Part shown: positions 17,202 through 24,865 of the stretch, in pieces
How positions within the stretch are numbered: the first letter of the stretch is position 1
Layout: each line of letters starts with the position of its first letter
NCBI GenBank assembly: GCA_029939635.1
Contig: JAOZSN010000015.1
Span: forward strand, 1-27,035
Direction of reading: 5' to 3'
Length of the DNA stretch: 27,035 nucleotides
Source: Deltaproteobacteria bacterium
GTDB lineage: Bacteria; Desulfobacterota; Desulfobulbia; Desulfobulbales; SURF-16
Position numbers and translations under genes: made by a program
Notes under the pieces: model-generated
Databases searched by the model: none
What the model was told of the DNA's origin: nothing
Seen by the model: the letters and a program-made list of their open reading frames with translations, nothing else

Positions 17202-17223
17202 CAGCAACTCTTTGCTGTTTTTT
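17202..17223 (+). terminator. Small hairpin with T-run in the divergent intergenic region
   Basis: CAGCAA (17202-17207) pairs with TTGCTG (17212-17217), followed by six T on the plus strand. It could stop plus-strand read-through from the kinase gene. On the minus strand it lies just inside the predicted 5' leader of the cytochrome mRNA. Confidence 0.4.
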
Positions 17224-17234
17224 AGTCTGTAACC

Positions 17235-17240
17235 ATTCTA
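17235..17240 (-). promoter_or_regulatory. Predicted -10 element of the cytochrome promoter
   Basis: On the minus strand this reads TAGAAT, one mismatch from TATAAT. The sequence 17 bp upstream (GTTACT) is a poor -35 and overlaps the end of the lux-type box, as is usual for activator-dependent LuxR promoters. The start site would be near 17228, giving a leader of about 75 nt. Confidence 0.5.
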
Positions 17241-17261
17241 ACCTTGTGAGACGAGTAAGTA

Positions 17262-17281
17262 ACCTGTCAGTTCTGACAGGT
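17262..17281. promoter_or_regulatory. Perfect lux/las-type box (LuxR-family operator)
   Basis: ACCTGTCAGTTCTGACAGGT is a 20-bp palindrome with 9-bp perfect arms around TT. It has the ACCTGT..ACAGGT ends of the Vibrio fischeri lux box and differs from the remembered Pseudomonas lasB operator only at two symmetric positions. It is centred about 43 bp upstream of the predicted cytochrome start site and about 107 bp upstream of the predicted luxR-type start site. A lone half-site ACAGGT occurs at 17320-17325. Confidence 0.8.
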
Positions 17282-17343
17282 AGGCCTGAATATAGACTGG
17301 AAATAAATGACAGTCCCCTACAGGTCTAAGTAAAGCACTTCTG

Positions 17344-17372
17344 TTGCAGTGGAAGATGTTTTTTGCTAGGAT
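17344..17372 (+). promoter_or_regulatory. Promoter of the luxR-type gene, extended -10
   Basis: TTGCAG (17344-17349) and TAGGAT (17367-17372) are separated by 17 bp, with TGC directly before the -10. The start site would be near 17379, giving a leader of about 38 nt. It shares TTTGCTAGGATACT with the hybrid-kinase promoter. Confidence 0.6.
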
Positions 17373-17416
17373 ACTAGGAATGTTATTGTAATAATTAACA
17401 AAGACTGGAGATACCG

Positions 17417-18163
17417 ATGCTGCAAAACTCTTTGGCTTCTGGTGAAATGATGGATATGCTCGACATTATTCATGCCACCACCAGCTGTAGAACCATGGCA
17501 CGTTTCCAGGAATTAGCCAAGGGGTTACAGAATTTACTTGGCTGTTCCAAGACAACTTTTTGCTGGAAATCTCTGGAACAAGACACCCTTTTAACGCCAC
17601 CACATCTCTTAAATGTCAGCTTCCCAGAACAATTTTTAAAGCTTCTTAGTGAACGTCGTTTATGGCGTCAGAACCCCATTTCCATCCGTGGTATGCAACA
17701 GGAGGGGCTGCAATCTTGGCAGGACACCTTTAATCTGATGTCTCCTCCCAAGCAACTTCTTGATATCAAATACTCATTTGGTCTGTATAGCGGTTATACC
17801 TTTTCTGTGGCCAGCCAACGGCCTCGTGGGGTGACCATGGTATCCACTGGTGGCTACGATTCGCCAAAGATCGAAATCGAACGATTGAAATTTATTTTAT
17901 GTCGGCTCATGCCCCATTTTCATCTGGCCTTAAGCGAGGTTTTAGAGCATGGTCGTGACAAGAACCTGCCGGCTCTCACTGGCCGTGAGGTTGAGGTACT
18001 ATCATGGCTCAAGGAAGGAAAGACCTCTTGGGAGATTTCAGTCATCCTCAAGATAAGTGAACGCACTATCAATTTTCATGTCACAAACGTCAAAAAGAAG
18101 TTGAACGTCAATAACCGTATGGGTGCAGTGGCTCAGGCTATGCATTTGGGGTTGGTCAATTGA
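17417..18163 (+). CDS. LuxR-family (autoinducer-receptor type) transcriptional regulator
   Basis: The 248-residue protein has the two-domain layout of acyl-homoserine-lactone receptors: an N-terminal ligand domain (about 15-175) and a C-terminal GerE-type helix-turn-helix (about 185-245) with LTGREVEVLSWLKEGKT and ERTINFHVTNVKKKLNV. The three helix-turn-helix positions conserved across LuxR proteins (E, L, G) are present. In the ligand domain the invariant tryptophan equivalent to TraR W85 is kept (LQSWQ), while positions matching W57, Y61 and D70 appear to be F, L and N, so the ligand may differ from AHLs. GGAG lies 7-8 nt before the ATG. No LuxI is visible. It faces the cytochrome gene across a lux-type box. 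Confidence 0.9.
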   Translation: MLQNSLASGEMMDMLDIIHATTSCRTMARFQELAKGLQNLLGCSKTTFCWKSLEQDTLLTPPHLLNVSFPEQFLKLLSERRLWRQNPISIRGMQQEGLQSWQDTFNLMSPPKQLLDIKYSFGLYSGYTFSVASQRPRGVTMVSTGGYDSPKIEIERLKFILCRLMPHFHLALSEVLEHGRDKNLPALTGREVEVLSWLKEGKTSWEISVILKISERTINFHVTNVKKKLNVNNRMGAVAQAMHLGLVN

Positions 18164-18233
18164 TATACTGTAAAGAGATGTGTTCGTGAAAAAACTAATA
18201 GTCTTACTGGTAATGGTTCCGTACCAAATCGAC

Positions 18234-18262
18234 GGAGGGAGGGGTAGTTCTCTCCTCCTTTT
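18234..18262 (+). terminator. Probable terminator of the luxR-type gene
   Basis: A GGAGGGAG/CTCTCCTCC hairpin with a GU pair and a bulge is followed by TTTT. It lies about 70 bp after the stop codon at 18163. Confidence 0.55.
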
Positions 18263-18326
18263 CGTACTGAAAAATAGTTTGATGGTTATATCAGGAAAAT
18301 GTTTGAGTCACTCGGCCGGGAAGGAA

Positions 18327-18493
18327 GGGAGGATCTGTCTTTCCGGCGTATTCAGCAGTTTCTGTAGTTATTCTTAGTGAGGGGAAGAAAAAAGTACCGA
18401 ATATCAGCAACGAAGCGCGTGATCGTGTTTTTATGCCGTGAACTTAGAATAACAAGGCAACTGGTGTCCATAGCCGGAAAAACAGATCCTCCC
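18327..18493. repeat. Long imperfect inverted repeat, MITE-like
   Basis: The arms 18327-18347 and 18473-18493 are 21-bp reverse complements with a single mismatch. Inside them, pairing continues in patches, including GTTATTCT (near 18367) with AGAATAAC (near 18446). The whole could fold into one long hairpin of about 165 bases. No transposase is encoded. A 58-codon minus-strand frame crosses it but has no supporting feature. The spacer 18164-18532 holds no other convincing gene. Confidence 0.55.
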
Positions 18494-18532
18494 ATCCTGG
18501 CTAATGCCACAGACATCACACACACAAGAAAA

Positions 18533-20986
18533 TTATATCTTTATCTTGCTAACAATATGGCTTTTTACCGTTTCGGCCAAAGATGTATAGCTATGACCTG
18601 CAGGAGAAACAAGCGGCAGATAATGCACTGATATTTTGGTACCAGCTTTTGGCATAACGGAATCTCTGGGCAATGCCGCAAAGGCACCAGATATTGAGAC
18701 AGGGATGATTGGAATATCAAGTTCAACACTTAAGATTGCAAAAATATTTTTAAATTTGCCAACCTTACCATCCCGTGTCCTCGTCCCTTCTGGAAATATG
18801 ATGAGATTCTTACCTTGTTTAAGGACCTCTGCCATTTTTTGGAGGGAGACTACCAGATCATCATCAAAGCCCATCACTATAATGTTGTTACGATTGGCCA
18901 TATATCTCTTCCAACCAGCAGCAAAATGCTTCTCCTTAGCAAAAAAATATGTCTTTCTAAAGAGGCTGCTGTTGAGAAACTGCATAACAAACATGCCGTC
19001 CAAAAATGTTTGGTGATTAGGGGCCAGGATACATGGACCGTCTGGGATTTGTTCAACACCTGTACTACTGATATTGAAATAACCCCTACATATAGATGAT
19101 CCTATATTTTTCAGCAGAGGGAGGCTAAAGCTGTCAGCTGGCAAGGTAAGATCAGCCCCCTTCTCTAAAATTTCAGACCAGTTACTCTGCTGTTCTGCAA
19201 TTTTTGTTTTCTTCTGCTCAATAAATCCGGCTAGTTTTGCTAATGTTGGATATTCAAGCAGCTCAGTATCTGTTATTTTCACCCCAAATGTGTCAGCAAG
19301 AAAGCCTTGCAACATAACCTGGGCCAAGGAATCGAGGCCAAGGTCAATCTCCAAATGATCATCTGGATAAATTTCATTTTTCGTATGCTCTTGCACAAAC
19401 CTTTTTAGCAAACGGTACGATTCCAGCTCTGGCTCGGGCTGGTGAGATTTTTCATGGACAGAATCAGCCACAAATTCTTCGAGTTTAAATCGTTGTAGCT
19501 TTTGCAGGCGTGTGCGAGGTAAAGGTGTGTTGGTAAGGGTGAATTTTAAGATACGTTTGTAGGGCGAAACAAGTTTATTATACCTATCAATGACCTGCCA
19601 TAAAAAGAATTCCTGCAGATCGTGTTCCCGTTGCTCTTTTACCGCCTTAGGTTCCGGTACAATCAAGGCCTGCAGGGTGTCATTTTTTAAAAACACGCCA
19701 ATTTCGTGCACAGCTGAAGAAATCCCTGATATCTTTGCTTCAATTTCCACCGGGTTAATATTCTTGCCATTAGGCAGAACAATAATTTCCTTTTTGCGGC
19801 CAGTGATAAAGAGATAACCTTCCTCATCAAAACAACCGACATCTCCAGTGGAGAGCCAGCCATCTTGCATGACCTGGGCTGTTTCATCATCGCGATGATA
19901 ATAGCCTTTCATAATATTGCGGCCACGGGCCAAAATTTCGCCATCAGCAATCTTAACGGAGTCTTTTGATAATACCTGGCCAGCACTGCCAATTTTAACC
20001 TTGCCTGGACGCGGAAACGTTATCATTGGCGCAGCTTCACTCATGCCATAGCCTTCGCAGATATCAAAGCCAAGGGCTTGATATCCTTGTCCTGTGGCGA
20101 GATCAAGCTTTGCTCCTCCGCAGATGAGATACTGGATATGACCACCAAATTTTTCATGGACTGCTTTAAAAATTCTTTGCGAAAAGGCCTTTGATTTTAG
20201 CTTCTGCGCTATGAAGAAGAGCTTTTTAGCGACAAAACTTTTGTCAATTTTTGCCTTTATGCCCCGCAATAAGAGATCATAAAAACGGGGAACCCCTATC
20301 ATCAAGGTAACTTTGTTTTTCTGTAGAGTTGCCATGATATCTTCGGCTGCCATTGAAGGTGTAAAGGCACATGTGCCACCGACAAAGACAACGGCCAGGA
20401 AGGATCCCAACAGTGGGAAAATATGATGCAGTGGTAATAAAACCAAAACCGTCATGTCCTTAGAATAATAGCCTACATCACGCACTGCTTCGGCGTTGGC
20501 CAGGATATTATCATAGGTGAGCATGACACCCTTAGGGCTACCGGTTGTCCCAGAGGTGTAGATTATGGATGAGACCTTGTGGAGGTCAGCAATCTCAAAA
20601 TCAGCAACTGCTGTCGTACTGCTCTCTTTACCTATCTCTTCTAACGAAATGAGTTTTGGACTGTAGTTCACCTCAGCTACAGCATTACGAATAACGGCCT
20701 CAGTTTCCTGGGAATAGAAAATCACCTCTGGTTGGCAATCATTGAGGATATAGCTCACCTCAGCAGCAACAGCCATGAAATCAATGGGAACACAGATGGC
20801 ACCAGCCTTCCAAGCCCCTAAAAATGCGGTCATCCAGGCAAATCTATTTTCTGAAAAGATTGCAACTTTTTCTACATTGCCAACCAGCTTTGCGTAACTC
20901 TCAACCTGTGCAAGAAGAGATCTATAACTCAGCTGTTCACTACCCTGAACCAAGGCAATTTTTTCATTATTTTTAATAAATATCAT
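18533..20986 (-). CDS. Fused acyl-CoA/ACP synthetase - acyl carrier - PlsC acyltransferase
   Basis: The 817-residue protein joins three enzymes. Residues 1 to about 520 are an AMP-binding ligase with YTSGTTGSPKG (143-153), YGMSEAAP, STGDVG and GRKKEIIV. About 520-585 is an acyl carrier domain with DLGLDSL, whose serine (S553) would carry phosphopantetheine. About 620-817 is a PlsC-type acyltransferase with the HX4D motif NHQTFLDG (H658, D663) and FPEGTRTRDG. By its domains it can activate a fatty or other acyl acid, load it on its own carrier and transfer it to a lysophospholipid or glycerol phosphate. E. coli Aas has PlsC first and no carrier. The start at 20986 has GAGGAAGAG upstream; a start at 21031 would overlap the TRAP gene. 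It is the last gene of the TRAP operon. Confidence 0.9.
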   Translation of the reverse strand: MIFIKNNEKIALVQGSEQLSYRSLLAQVESYAKLVGNVEKVAIFSENRFAWMTAFLGAWKAGAICVPIDFMAVAAEVSYILNDCQPEVIFYSQETEAVIRNAVAEVNYSPKLISLEEIGKESSTTAVADFEIADLHKVSSIIYTSGTTGSPKGVMLTYDNILANAEAVRDVGYYSKDMTVLVLLPLHHIFPLLGSFLAVVFVGGTCAFTPSMAAEDIMATLQKNKVTLMIGVPRFYDLLLRGIKAKIDKSFVAKKLFFIAQKLKSKAFSQRIFKAVHEKFGGHIQYLICGGAKLDLATGQGYQALGFDICEGYGMSEAAPMITFPRPGKVKIGSAGQVLSKDSVKIADGEILARGRNIMKGYYHRDDETAQVMQDGWLSTGDVGCFDEEGYLFITGRKKEIIVLPNGKNINPVEIEAKISGISSAVHEIGVFLKNDTLQALIVPEPKAVKEQREHDLQEFFLWQVIDRYNKLVSPYKRILKFTLTNTPLPRTRLQKLQRFKLEEFVADSVHEKSHQPEPELESYRLLKRFVQEHTKNEIYPDDHLEIDLGLDSLAQVMLQGFLADTFGVKITDTELLEYPTLAKLAGFIEQKKTKIAEQQSNWSEILEKGADLTLPADSFSLPLLKNIGSSICRGYFNISSTGVEQIPDGPCILAPNHQTFLDGMFVMQFLNSSLFRKTYFFAKEKHFAAGWKRYMANRNNIIVMGFDDDLVVSLQKMAEVLKQGKNLIIFPEGTRTRDGKVGKFKNIFAILSVELDIPIIPVSISGAFAALPRDSVMPKAGTKISVHYLPLVSPAGHSYTSLAETVKSHIVSKIKI

Positions 20987-20996
20987 CTGCTCTTCC

Positions 20997-23027
20997 TCAA
21001 TGTATTCTCCTTTTTTGGAGCAATAGTACACTGCCGTACAGAAAAATGCCCACAGGAAAACAGGCGTACTTTAAATCAGGACTTATATGCAGCAAGGAGG
21101 CAACCGCACCTGGATGAAAAAGAATAAAGGCAACTAGCAGAAATAGCGGTATCTCATACGCTTTATTCTTGGTTAAACACCAGCCCTGCGCCGCACATTC
21201 AAAGGACGACATACCAATAAGGGCCATGGCAAAAATGAGCAGGGCCTGGGGCCAACTGGTTATGGTATACAAGATCAGCTCAGGATTAAAGACAAACATA
21301 AAGGCTATAATTGAGGTGCGAATATCATACAAAAAACCCTGGATACCTGTCTGAATTGGTTCAGAGTCAGCGATGGCTGCAGCAGCATAGGCTGCCAGCC
21401 CTACCGGGGGCGTATCATCGGCTAGAATACCAAAATAAAAGCAAAAGAGATGGGCAGCCATGATTGGTATAGCAAATCCATACAGACCACCCACTTCGAC
21501 AATAATGGGTGCAGTCAATGAGGCCATGACAATATAAGTTGCGGTGGTGGGTAAGCCCATACCTAGTAGTAAACTGGCCAGGGCAGTAATAATCAGCAGT
21601 AAAAAGATATTACCCATGGCCAGGTTTTCAACGATCATGGTAATCATGCCGCCAATGCCCATATTAACCACACCGACAATGATCCCCGCTGCCGCACAGG
21701 CCAAGGCAACGGACATCATATTCTTGGAGCCTTGGATCAAGCCGTGGCCGATCAGGAGCAAACCCTTCTTTAAACCAGAGCGTAGCCCTGTCTTATTCTG
21801 CCCTGCCACTCTTACTTCCTGATAAAAAATTATTACCAGTAAGACTATAATGGCCCGGAATGCAGCCAATTCAGGAGAATGACGCAAGATAATTAATTCG
21901 TAGAGCAGAGTCAGCAGAGGAACTAAATAATGCAGGCCATTTTTCAGGGTCTGCATAAGTTGCGGAATATCTTCCTTGGCAAGCCCACGAATGCCTAATT
22001 TGCTGGCCTCAAGGTGGGTAATACAAAACAGTCCGAAATAGGAAACAAAGGCTGGAATTGCCGCCGCTTTAATTACCTCTAAATATGGAACATTGACATA
22101 TTCAGCAATAATAAAGGCCGCTGCACCCATGATGGGCGGCATGAGTTGGCCGTCAGTACTGGAGGCAACCTCAATGGCAGCGGCTTTTTGGGCGGGATAG
22201 CCAATTTTTTTCATCAAAGGAATGGTAAAGGGGCCGGTGGTGACGATGTTTGCAATACTCGACCCTGATACCAGGCCGGTAGCACCACTGGCAACCACAG
22301 CAGCCTTTGCTGGCCCACCTTTGTACTTGCCCAAAAAGGCCAAGGCTACATCAGTAAAAAAATGGCCAGCCCCTGCCCTTTCCAGCAAGGAACCAAGCAA
22401 CACAAAAAGATAGACAATGGATACTGACACCCCCAAGGGGATACCGTATATACCCTCGGTGGACAGGGTGATATTACTCAAATATTTGCCTAGTGACACA
22501 CCCTTAAAGGCCAACAAGTCAGGCATATAAGGCCCAGCAAAGGCATAAGCGCTAAAGGCTATGGCTATGATGGGTAGGGCCGGGCCAATCACCCGGCGCG
22601 TTGCCTCTAGGAGAAGCAGAACCAGCAGCCCACCCATGAACAGGTCTCTGCCTAGAGGTATGCCCGCCCGCATGGCCAACCCGTCGTAGTCGAAAACTAT
22701 GTAGAGGGCACTTAAGGCCGCAGAGCTGGCAAGGATATAATCAATAAGTGGAATACGATTGGCTATTGCCAGGAATGAAAGATGTTTTCTAGACTGTTTC
22801 AGACAGGGATTGAGCAGAAACAACAAAACCAAGGCAAAGCCAAGATGGATGGCGCGCGACGTGGTGCTATCAAGAACAAGGAACCCAGCCAGGGTCAGTT
22901 GAAATACGGCCCAGGATATTGCCACCCAGGCAACAAGAATGTTTTCAGGCTTACCTAGCTGGCGAATATCTCCGCGTTCAGCCCGCAGCATGTCATTAGC
23001 GTCTTGTTTGTCCACGACAGAACTCAT
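20997..23027 (-). CDS. TRAP transporter fused permease (DctQ-DctM), TAXI type
   Basis: The 676-residue protein is almost wholly hydrophobic with well over a dozen membrane segments. It fuses the small (DctQ-like) and large (DctM-like) TRAP membrane subunits, as usual for TAXI systems. Family signatures are SGSSIANIVTTGPFTIPLMKK, SSTDGQLMPPIMGAAAFI, LGMGLPTTATYIV and ADDTPPVGLAAYAAAAI. It would import an organic acid with sodium or proton gradient energy, using the periplasmic receptor encoded 20 bp upstream. The ligase gene starts about 10 bp downstream. The ATG at 23027 has no clear ribosome binding site, so translation may be coupled to the receptor gene. Confidence 0.95.
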   Translation of the reverse strand: MSSVVDKQDANDMLRAERGDIRQLGKPENILVAWVAISWAVFQLTLAGFLVLDSTTSRAIHLGFALVLLFLLNPCLKQSRKHLSFLAIANRIPLIDYILASSAALSALYIVFDYDGLAMRAGIPLGRDLFMGGLLVLLLLEATRRVIGPALPIIAIAFSAYAFAGPYMPDLLAFKGVSLGKYLSNITLSTEGIYGIPLGVSVSIVYLFVLLGSLLERAGAGHFFTDVALAFLGKYKGGPAKAAVVASGATGLVSGSSIANIVTTGPFTIPLMKKIGYPAQKAAAIEVASSTDGQLMPPIMGAAAFIIAEYVNVPYLEVIKAAAIPAFVSYFGLFCITHLEASKLGIRGLAKEDIPQLMQTLKNGLHYLVPLLTLLYELIILRHSPELAAFRAIIVLLVIIFYQEVRVAGQNKTGLRSGLKKGLLLIGHGLIQGSKNMMSVALACAAAGIIVGVVNMGIGGMITMIVENLAMGNIFLLLIITALASLLLGMGLPTTATYIVMASLTAPIIVEVGGLYGFAIPIMAAHLFCFYFGILADDTPPVGLAAYAAAAIADSEPIQTGIQGFLYDIRTSIIAFMFVFNPELILYTITSWPQALLIFAMALIGMSSFECAAQGWCLTKNKAYEIPLFLLVAFILFHPGAVASLLHISPDLKYACFPVGIFLYGSVLLLQKRRIH

Positions 23028-23047
23028 ACGGAAGAGGGCGAAAAAAG

Positions 23048-24052
23048 TTACTGAAGGGGATCTGCAATAAGGTCAGGCTTTATATAGTGCAGAAGATCAG
23101 CCTCTTGATAATATTTCAAGGCTCCACGATGAATAGGAGCTGTGAGCCCTTGGAGCATGTTCTCCTTGGTCAACACTGCATAGGCAGGATGCAATTTTTT
23201 AAAGGCCTCAAGATTATCAAAGACCTCTTTGGTGAGGGCATAAACAATGGCATCATCAAGCTTTTGCGACACCACCAGTGTTGCCTTTACCCCGATGGAT
23301 TCAATATCTTCGCTATTAACAGCATTGGGATAAAATTCTACAGGAATACGAGAGCTGGCATAATAAGGATATTTTTTAAGCAGGATGTCTATTTTCGGGC
23401 CTTTGATGGGCACAATACGTACCTTAATACGGCCAGAGGTTGCCTCTTTAATATTACCGTTTGGATGGCCAACCGTATAAAAAAAAGCATCTATCTTCTC
23501 ATCTTGGAGTAAACCTGGAGCCTCTACGGCCTTAACTTGGTCGCCGTGGATAGAAGCCAAATCTAGACCAAAGGTAGCAAGCACATCCTTTGAATTTTGC
23601 AGTTGCCCTGAACCAGGATTACCAACATTTACCCTTTTACCCTTAAGATCGACAACAGAAGCCACCCTGCTTTGCTGGGCAGCAATAAGGGTGATGGATT
23701 CAGGATGAATTGCAAATACAGAGCGTAAATCACTTTGCGGTCCACGTTGTGACCATTCAGCCAGTCCTTTATAGGCTTGATACTGTCGGTCAGATTGGGC
23801 AATACCAAAATCCATCTCACCGCTTAAAATAGCATTAATATTATAGACAGAACCACTGGTGGAATCCACCGTGACCTTTATGCCGTATACCTTTGATTTC
23901 TTATTGAGCATACGGCTGATGGCACCACCAGTAGGATAATAGACACCTGTAACACCTCCTGTGCCAATGTTGACAAAGGTTCTTGCCCAAACAGGTGTTA
24001 CTATGCTGCACACCAAAACAAACAAGCTTAAAAGGACACAGAGCTTTTTCAA
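23048..24052 (-). CDS. TAXI-family TRAP transporter solute receptor
   Basis: From a TTG start at 24052 the product has 334 residues: a signal peptide (KKLCVLLSLFVLVCSIVTPVWA) and a TAXI receptor with FVNIGTGGVTGVYYPTGGAI, AQSDRQYQAYKG, LKGKRVNVGNPGSG and DAFFYTVGHPNG. It would bind a small organic acid (family members bind glutamate, glutamine and similar; the ligand here is unknown) in the periplasm and deliver it to the fused permease. The TTG is preferred because GGAGG (24059-24063) lies 6 nt before it and it begins right at a normal signal peptide; the longer frame from ATG 24115 adds 21 residues unlike a signal peptide and lacks a ribosome binding site. Confidence 0.93.
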   Translation of the reverse strand: MKKLCVLLSLFVLVCSIVTPVWARTFVNIGTGGVTGVYYPTGGAISRMLNKKSKVYGIKVTVDSTSGSVYNINAILSGEMDFGIAQSDRQYQAYKGLAEWSQRGPQSDLRSVFAIHPESITLIAAQQSRVASVVDLKGKRVNVGNPGSGQLQNSKDVLATFGLDLASIHGDQVKAVEAPGLLQDEKIDAFFYTVGHPNGNIKEATSGRIKVRIVPIKGPKIDILLKKYPYYASSRIPVEFYPNAVNSEDIESIGVKATLVVSQKLDDAIVYALTKEVFDNLEAFKKLHPAYAVLTKENMLQGLTAPIHRGALKYYQEADLLHYIKPDLIADPLQ

Positions 24053-24124
24053 GAACAACCTCCAATTATCATCTATTCTGATACCAGAGAACTGAGTAGC
24101 ACACTTCATATTCACTGAACGACA

Positions 24125-24161
24125 AAACGGGAATAGGGCCTAAATGGCGCTATTCCCGTTT
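24125..24161 (-). terminator. Strong hairpin terminator downstream of the zinc-ribbon gene
   Basis: AAACGGGAATAG (24125-24136) and CTATTCCCGTTT (24150-24161) are perfect 12-bp inverted repeats. Read on the minus strand the stem is followed by TTTTGTC. It separates the zinc-ribbon gene from the TRAP operon; the spacer 24053-24255 shows no gene. Confidence 0.7.
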
Positions 24162-24255
24162 ATATATAGCTATGATGAGGACAGAAAACGTAAACCATCT
24201 GCTTCGTTTCCTGGCTCACAATGAAAGCACTTCATGGGTATATATGTTTTCACAC

Positions 24256-24771
24256 CTACTTAGTTTTTTTACCCTTTGGGCTGGGTTCTGTTGCCATGGA
24301 ACCTGCATTTTCCAGTTTACAGATAAAAAGTTTAGGACCCTCAATAAATGTCAATTCAATTTTATTTGGTGGGATAATGGCAGTAACAACACCAATACCA
24401 AAGGAAGGATGATTAATTAAATCATTTTTGCCGAACTGAGTGGTCATGGAATAGGGCAGTGCATCTGCCTCGTTCCGACCTTTCATAAGTTTTGTAAAAA
24501 TTTCAATAGCTTTTTTTACAGCCAGGGTCAGTTTTGGCTTAGCCGGTTTTTTCTTGGCAGCAGCTTTTTTCTTAGCAGGAGCCTTTTTCTTGGTTTTAGC
24601 TTTAACTGGTTTTTCTGGACGATATTTATGTCTGCCGCCGCATACATTACATTCAACTTTGACAATTTCTTTTTCTACCATCGCGACGATCTTATGATTA
24701 GTTAGATCCTTGCATTTAGTGCATTTGGAATCAACTTCATCTCCAACAGTTAATATAGTCTCAGTTGCCAT
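24256..24771 (-). CDS. Zinc-ribbon protein with lysine/alanine-rich linker and Tudor-like C-terminus
   Basis: The 171-residue product has three parts. Residues 15-46 form a zinc ribbon (C17, C20, C41, C44). Residues about 55-80 are a histone H1-like stretch of K, A and P. The C-terminal part (about 110-160) has a KNDLINHPSFGIGVVTAI motif like the SH3/Tudor-type folds of CarD and of UvrD C-terminal regions. Together this suggests a protein that binds nucleic acid or RNA polymerase; that is inference. GGAG lies 9 nt before the ATG. It sits apart from neighbours with its own terminator. I do not know a gene name for it. Confidence 0.85.
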   Translation of the reverse strand: MATETILTVGDEVDSKCTKCKDLTNHKIVAMVEKEIVKVECNVCGGRHKYRPEKPVKAKTKKKAPAKKKAAAKKKPAKPKLTLAVKKAIEIFTKLMKGRNEADALPYSMTTQFGKNDLINHPSFGIGVVTAIIPPNKIELTFIEGPKLFICKLENAGSMATEPSPKGKKTK

Positions 24772-24865
24772 TATTTTGCTCTCCCCCTATTATGAAGAAT
24801 TGTTATTGTTCCAAAAGTTGATCTTGTGTGTATCGAAAAAATAGTAGTAAAAACAGTGGTTAAAA

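Noticed and set aside
17306..17325. Second lux-type box closer to the luxR-type promoter
   Set aside because: Only the right half-site ACAGGT fits; the left half does not match, so it is at most a half-site.
18180..18377. 65-codon plus-strand frame after the luxR-type gene with a hydrophobic start
   Set aside because: It contains the probable terminator hairpin at 18234-18262, begins with GTG without a good ribosome binding site and has no recognisable pattern.
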